Assembly (NCBI GenBank): GCA_030407085.1
Contig: CM059586.1
Span: 19,362,001-19,426,000, forward strand
Length of the DNA stretch: 64,000 nucleotides
Direction: 5' to 3'
Source of the DNA: Trichopria drosophilae
Taxonomy: Eukaryota; Arthropoda; Insecta; Hymenoptera; Diapriidae
The position numbers and the translations under genes are program-made. This document shows, piece after piece, positions 59,601 to 64,000 of this stretch. The notes under the pieces are model-generated. The model did no database searches. It saw nothing but the letters and a program-made list of their open reading frames with translations, and was not told the origin of the DNA. Position 1 is the first letter of the stretch; each line of letters begins with the position of its first letter.

Positions 59601-62600
59601 AAATACGAAGTTTGTTTTAATGATAGAATTTCCAATAACTGTTTTTTAACATGAATTATTTCATATTACTAATCATTACATAGTGAAGATAACACTTGTT
59701 GATGTAATAGCCAAAATAGTAAATTGGAATGCACTTAGATATGTCGACGAAAATAAAAATAGTCTTGACAGCTTGTCTGCGTACATTTTGAAATTCTTAC
59801 CAAATTGATTTTTAGAATTATATCATTCATGATGATTATGCTCCTCGACATTTAAGTAGGACGCATTTATATTTGTTTAGTCACGTTTTTTATTTCAAAT
59901 ACTCTGAAGAAAACTGAAGTATACATTAGTTGTATTCGGGGACTGTTTACTTGCTACCTAAAGTTCTTCTAGAGAAAATTCACTCAAATTTTAAAACAGT
60001 TAAGTATAAAACTATACAATAAAACACCCTCTAGTATAATTAGGAATACGCATTTTAGAAAATGTAACGACAATGAAACGATTAGAAAAGTGTAACAGGA
60101 AAGACGAATGTACAAACGATTAAAAACTTTTCACTATTAATAAACGAGTTATAAAACACATTTGTACAAGCTTCCAGAAAATATAATTGTTTCCATTGTT
60201 TAATAAACGTTATTTGTCGTATTACTGACATAAAAAGAACAGAAACGATGTTACCACATATTTTATTGACTTGAGGCTTAAAGAAATTTTCAGAGTGAAA
60301 CTAAAAAAGTACCCTCGTAACATATATTCAAAATATATGTCTAACTATATATTATCAAAGACTAGCTCCTGGAACAATAGCGACATAAATAAATACTTGA
60401 AATGCGGATGTCTTTAGAAAATATTGAATATATTTTATACTGCAAATATGGCATAGCTGTCGTAACAAAATATTACAAAATGTCGGCAATAAATCTTCAA
60501 AAGAATTGTGGTCTTATAGAAATTGTTTATGAATTTATTAGTGCATTATCATTTTCAAAATAGTCTAAAATTATTAATTACGTAATATTCAATAGAGGTA
60601 ATGATTTGACACTAATATAATTCATCAGGGAATTGTATAAGTAATTTAATACACGCATGAGAGATTTCAATTGCATCCTTAACTCATAAATACTCACCGG
60701 TACGGTAACTTTCATATCACTTTTAAAGCAAGTTTTTACTTTACTTTTTGAACGAAGCTTATTTCCGATTTCTCGTCAGAAATCTTCGATCAACTGCCAT
60801 TACTACTTTTTTAATTTCATAAAATGATCGTTTTCAAAAACGCATGAAAAAGAAATGTCTTACAATTCATTAAATTTGTATATTATTGCATGGACAATAT
60901 GATAAAAAAACATACTTTTTTAATTTCGAGTTCTTCGTAAATATACGAACGTTTTAACTGCAATATAAAAATCAAGAGTTACACAAGTTAAATGAGTTTC
61001 AATAATTACGTAATAAAGTCAATACAATTACCATTAACCGTGTGTAATGGTTGAGTTATATCTGTTGTATTTTAAATAACTTGAAGATGTGCTAAAAATA
61101 AATTGAAAAATAACTTCTTTAAGGAATATTATTCATTACAGAAAAAGATTTAAATGATTGTAAAGTGTTTTTTATTGTACATTTAAACTAATCTTATTAC
61201 TTTAATACTTATTAGTTTTAGATTAAAAAGTTAGTACAATTTTCATTAAAAAATGTTACTTTTGGTAGTGAATGTAACTATTAGAAAGGTTCTATGGAAC
61301 TATATTTGCTTGCAAATTTAGTCAATTGAGAGGAGCATCTAAATACCTTAATATCTTCACGTTTTCTTCAAAATAATACGAACAGAAGCATGGCTACTTA
61401 GGCACGTCCAAGAGCAATATACGTACTTATAAGTAGTTATTTTGCTAGTGGGTATATGATGCAACTGTGTACTAATGCCTGCTATGTGCCTGCTTTAATA
61501 ATAACCGATTTCCGACAATTAGTATTCAGAATCATACCAACGTTGCGTTTAATATTTTCACCTCGCGAAATCAATAACGATTTTCTTTTCCGATTGACAT
61601 ACATTTGCAAATAGGCACCATAAATTTCATGAAAAAATAAATAATCTTACATGTTTAGAAAAATTTCTCGGTTTAAGAGAATAGAAGAGAGCAAGACGAT
61701 ATTAATTTGTGTAAAAGTAATTGATTACTCTACTGTTTAGCATAAAAATATTTGCTGACTTTCAGTGATTTAAATAATGCAGATAGTAAAACTTATTATG
61801 TAAACTCGACATAATCATGAAAAATAACTGGAAGGTAAAAGAAACTGACATATGAATTATAAAATTTCAAACTTTAGGTATAATTATTTTTCTAACTTTT
61901 TCCATTTATTAAGAAAAAATGTTAAATATTTTGCTGTCAGAAGATTCATCATTAAAAATGTAGCTTTGACAGATATGATAAGAATAAAAAAATATGCATC
62001 GAGGAATTACCAACCACTCATTCAATAGCGGTAAATTTCTGATACAAGGAAATTGTTAACATTCTGCAGTCAATACTAAATATATTACTTTTTAAAAAGA
62101 GTATAGTTTAAACAATTGAGAATTAATCAACGAAGAAGAATGTTGTTTTTGACAATTTATTAATTACTTCAATACTCGTAGATCGAATCAAATATAAAGT
62201 AATATTGTTTATGGAAATAATTTTAAGTAATCTTATATTGCAGGAAAATATTCTACGCTTAATGTTGAGTAATATCATTTTATTTTACACAATGTTTTAC
62301 AAAAGAATAATACGCATTAATGATTAATAAAGTATAAATATTTAAACAAATGACGCACTGCAATTAAATCGATTATGAGCAATAAGGACTTAATCGTTTT
62401 ATGTAGAAGATTACAAACAACATTTGCACAAGTGTAAAATGTTTCAATAAATGGTGAATTGTGGTCAATAAATATTTTATTTGTCAATGATTGCTCGTAG
62501 TGCATTGTGACAATTATTACAAAAATTGATTTGGATGTACAAATTGACTGTAGTTGACTTAAAAAATTTATATTTTCTTGTTAATTAAAAAGTAATGTAT

Positions 62601-63235
62601 TATTTAATTTTTTATTATAACAAATGAAAACTAAAATAGTACAGAGCACTTAAACATCGAAATTATGGTTCGAGTTTACAACGCTTGAGCTGGTAACGTC
62701 AGTTCCTAACTATTTTTTCTTAATAACCTAAAATATTCAAATTAAACTGAAAATATATAAAGTCCAAATCTATTTTAAAGCTATTTTACATTTTTTATGA
62801 ATGTACATGAAATTTCAGTGAAATCGGTTCGGAAACGAACCAGAATATAAAAGAATAAATTTTTGTATAATGAATTTCGCGTTGTTAGCTATTCATAATA
62901 ACTGTTAAATTTATTCTTGCAAATTCTCTGTCGTTATTGCTTTAATAGATTATTGTTTATGTATATAATGTTGCCCGTCACTATAAAATAGCGCTAAAAT
63001 AGCACTAAAATAGTAATTTATTGTATAAAACATAAGTTTTTTTAAATAAAAAATACGTCGATAATAGCAAATTTGATTAAAATAGCAAGTCTGTATTTTG
63101 CCGCCCCTTCGGAGGTACATGATGTTGTCTATACAAATTTTGCACCTGTAGTCTTTAGTGGATCTTAATTTTATTGTACATAATATATTGTACACATTGT
63201 ACATATCTATTTTATTACTAATCTCTAAATTTGAA
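56614..63235. other. Gene-free AT-rich DNA
   Basis: If the donor at 56614 is real, this is intron. No exon was recognised. There is a small inverted pair CCAGTTTCTGG/CCAGAAACTGG at about 57130-57186. The overlapping opposite-strand frames at 57578-57812 show no domain. Confidence 0.4.
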
Positions 63236-63441
63236 TTAGTGAAAAGTGGGTTACTATTTGAAATTAGAAACAAAAATGACTAATTATTAATTAATTTTAA
63301 CTAATTGAATGAGATAATCAAATCATGTTACTCATTCAATTAGTAGAAACTGACCAATATTTAGTAAATTTTGTTCCGACTTTTTCCCAATATTTAGTAA
63401 ATTTTGTTCACAATTTCTATTAGTAACCCACTTTTCACTAA
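63236..63441. mobile_element. 206-bp MITE with TTAGTGAAAAGTGGGTTACT termini
   Basis: TTAGTGAAAAGTGGGTTACT at 63236 is perfectly inverted at the right end (AGTAACCCACTTTTCACTAA to 63441). The inside includes a 22-bp direct duplication, CCAATATTTAGTAAATTTTG, at 63354 and 63388. Non-coding. Confidence 0.8.
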
Positions 63442-64000
63442 TACAGTTTTAGAGAGTACTAGTTAAAAAAGTCTTCTTATTTAAGTTAGATACCATAAAT
63501 TGTATTTAATTCGATAGTTTATTTTTAAAAGATTCTGACCAACAACTAGAACGACTACAATATTGATAAAAAAACATATCTTATTATATGATTAAATAAA
63601 CTGACTTAAAATGATATTTACAAAAAGTGTCGTCGAAAGATTAAACAGTACAACTATAGGGAACAAAATAGTCAGAAAATTATTTTTTTCATGGATAAAC
63701 TTATTTTGCTCCCTAGAGAGAGAAAATGCAATTTTGCTCCCGCAATACCTACAGGAAGCATAATACCATTTCGTGATTAGGGGAGAAAAAATTTCACTTG
63801 TTTATACAGTGGAGTGTTTGCAAACTTGTTGATTCGTATTTTAGTTTCAAGTATTCAATATTTACAAGAATTCATTATTTATTTTTTTTATTTACTTTGT
63901 TTTTATTTTAAAATCTAAAATGTGTATTTTATCAAGATTTCGACACTGTATATCTACACTGTTAAAAATGTTATTGAATTAAATACACTTTTAATATACT
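63442..64000. other. Gene-free AT-rich DNA at the window end
   Basis: Nothing recognised. Confidence 0.4.

Noticed and set aside
62950..63273. 107-codon minus-strand frame
   Set aside because: It overlaps the MITE end at 63236, is AT-rich and has no domain.
1..64000. tRNA, rRNA or CRISPR features
   Set aside because: No cloverleaf with A and B boxes, no rRNA stretch, and no regularly spaced short direct repeats with unique spacers were seen by eye; a tRNA search program could still find one.

Overview
The window is AT-rich (roughly 30-35% GC), gene-poor eukaryotic DNA. Short introns (57-85 bp), AATAAA poly(A) signals, insect-type non-LTR, Penelope-like and foldback repeats, and the gene content all point to an insect. 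Hymenoptera is my best guess, but only an inference. Nothing suggests bacterial or viral DNA.

Layout: 1-720 holds degenerate copies of a repeat of about 121 bp. A seven-exon minus-strand gene for a PELP1/Rix1-type ribosome-biogenesis protein occupies 4143-1091, with a DREF-like promoter motif upstream. Two palindromic (foldback or MITE-like) elements follow at 4340-6628 and 6934-7682. From 7.7 to 19.4 kb I see no gene, only a LINE tail, a LINE C-terminal fragment, a small MITE, Penelope-like hammerhead fragments and a duplicated 70-bp segment. A complete, intronless tetraspanin gene lies at 19511-20230 (+). From 20.4 to 32.5 kb there are only repeats. The most striking are a degenerate Jockey-clade reverse transcriptase (28.6-29.0 kb, minus), a compact hammerhead ribozyme-like motif in a Penelope-like fragment (29.03-29.14 kb), and a foldback element built of 162-bp tandem units (29.2-31.1 kb).

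At 32.5-33.4 kb a GC-rich island ends in a splice donor, and at 34490-34612 there is a well-formed exon with a start codon. Together they look like the 5' end of a plus-strand gene whose later exons I cannot place. A second GC-rich island with a donor at 56.3-56.6 kb shares a 12-mer with the first and may be an alternative promoter. A terminal-exon-like coding segment with a poly(A) signal lies at 37421-37635. The rest, 38-64 kb, looks intronic or intergenic, with several MITEs and a few higher-complexity patches that could be regulatory.

Only the PELP1-like gene and the tetraspanin are confidently recognised; they are functionally unrelated neighbours. The exon models come from splice-site reading by eye and need transcript support.
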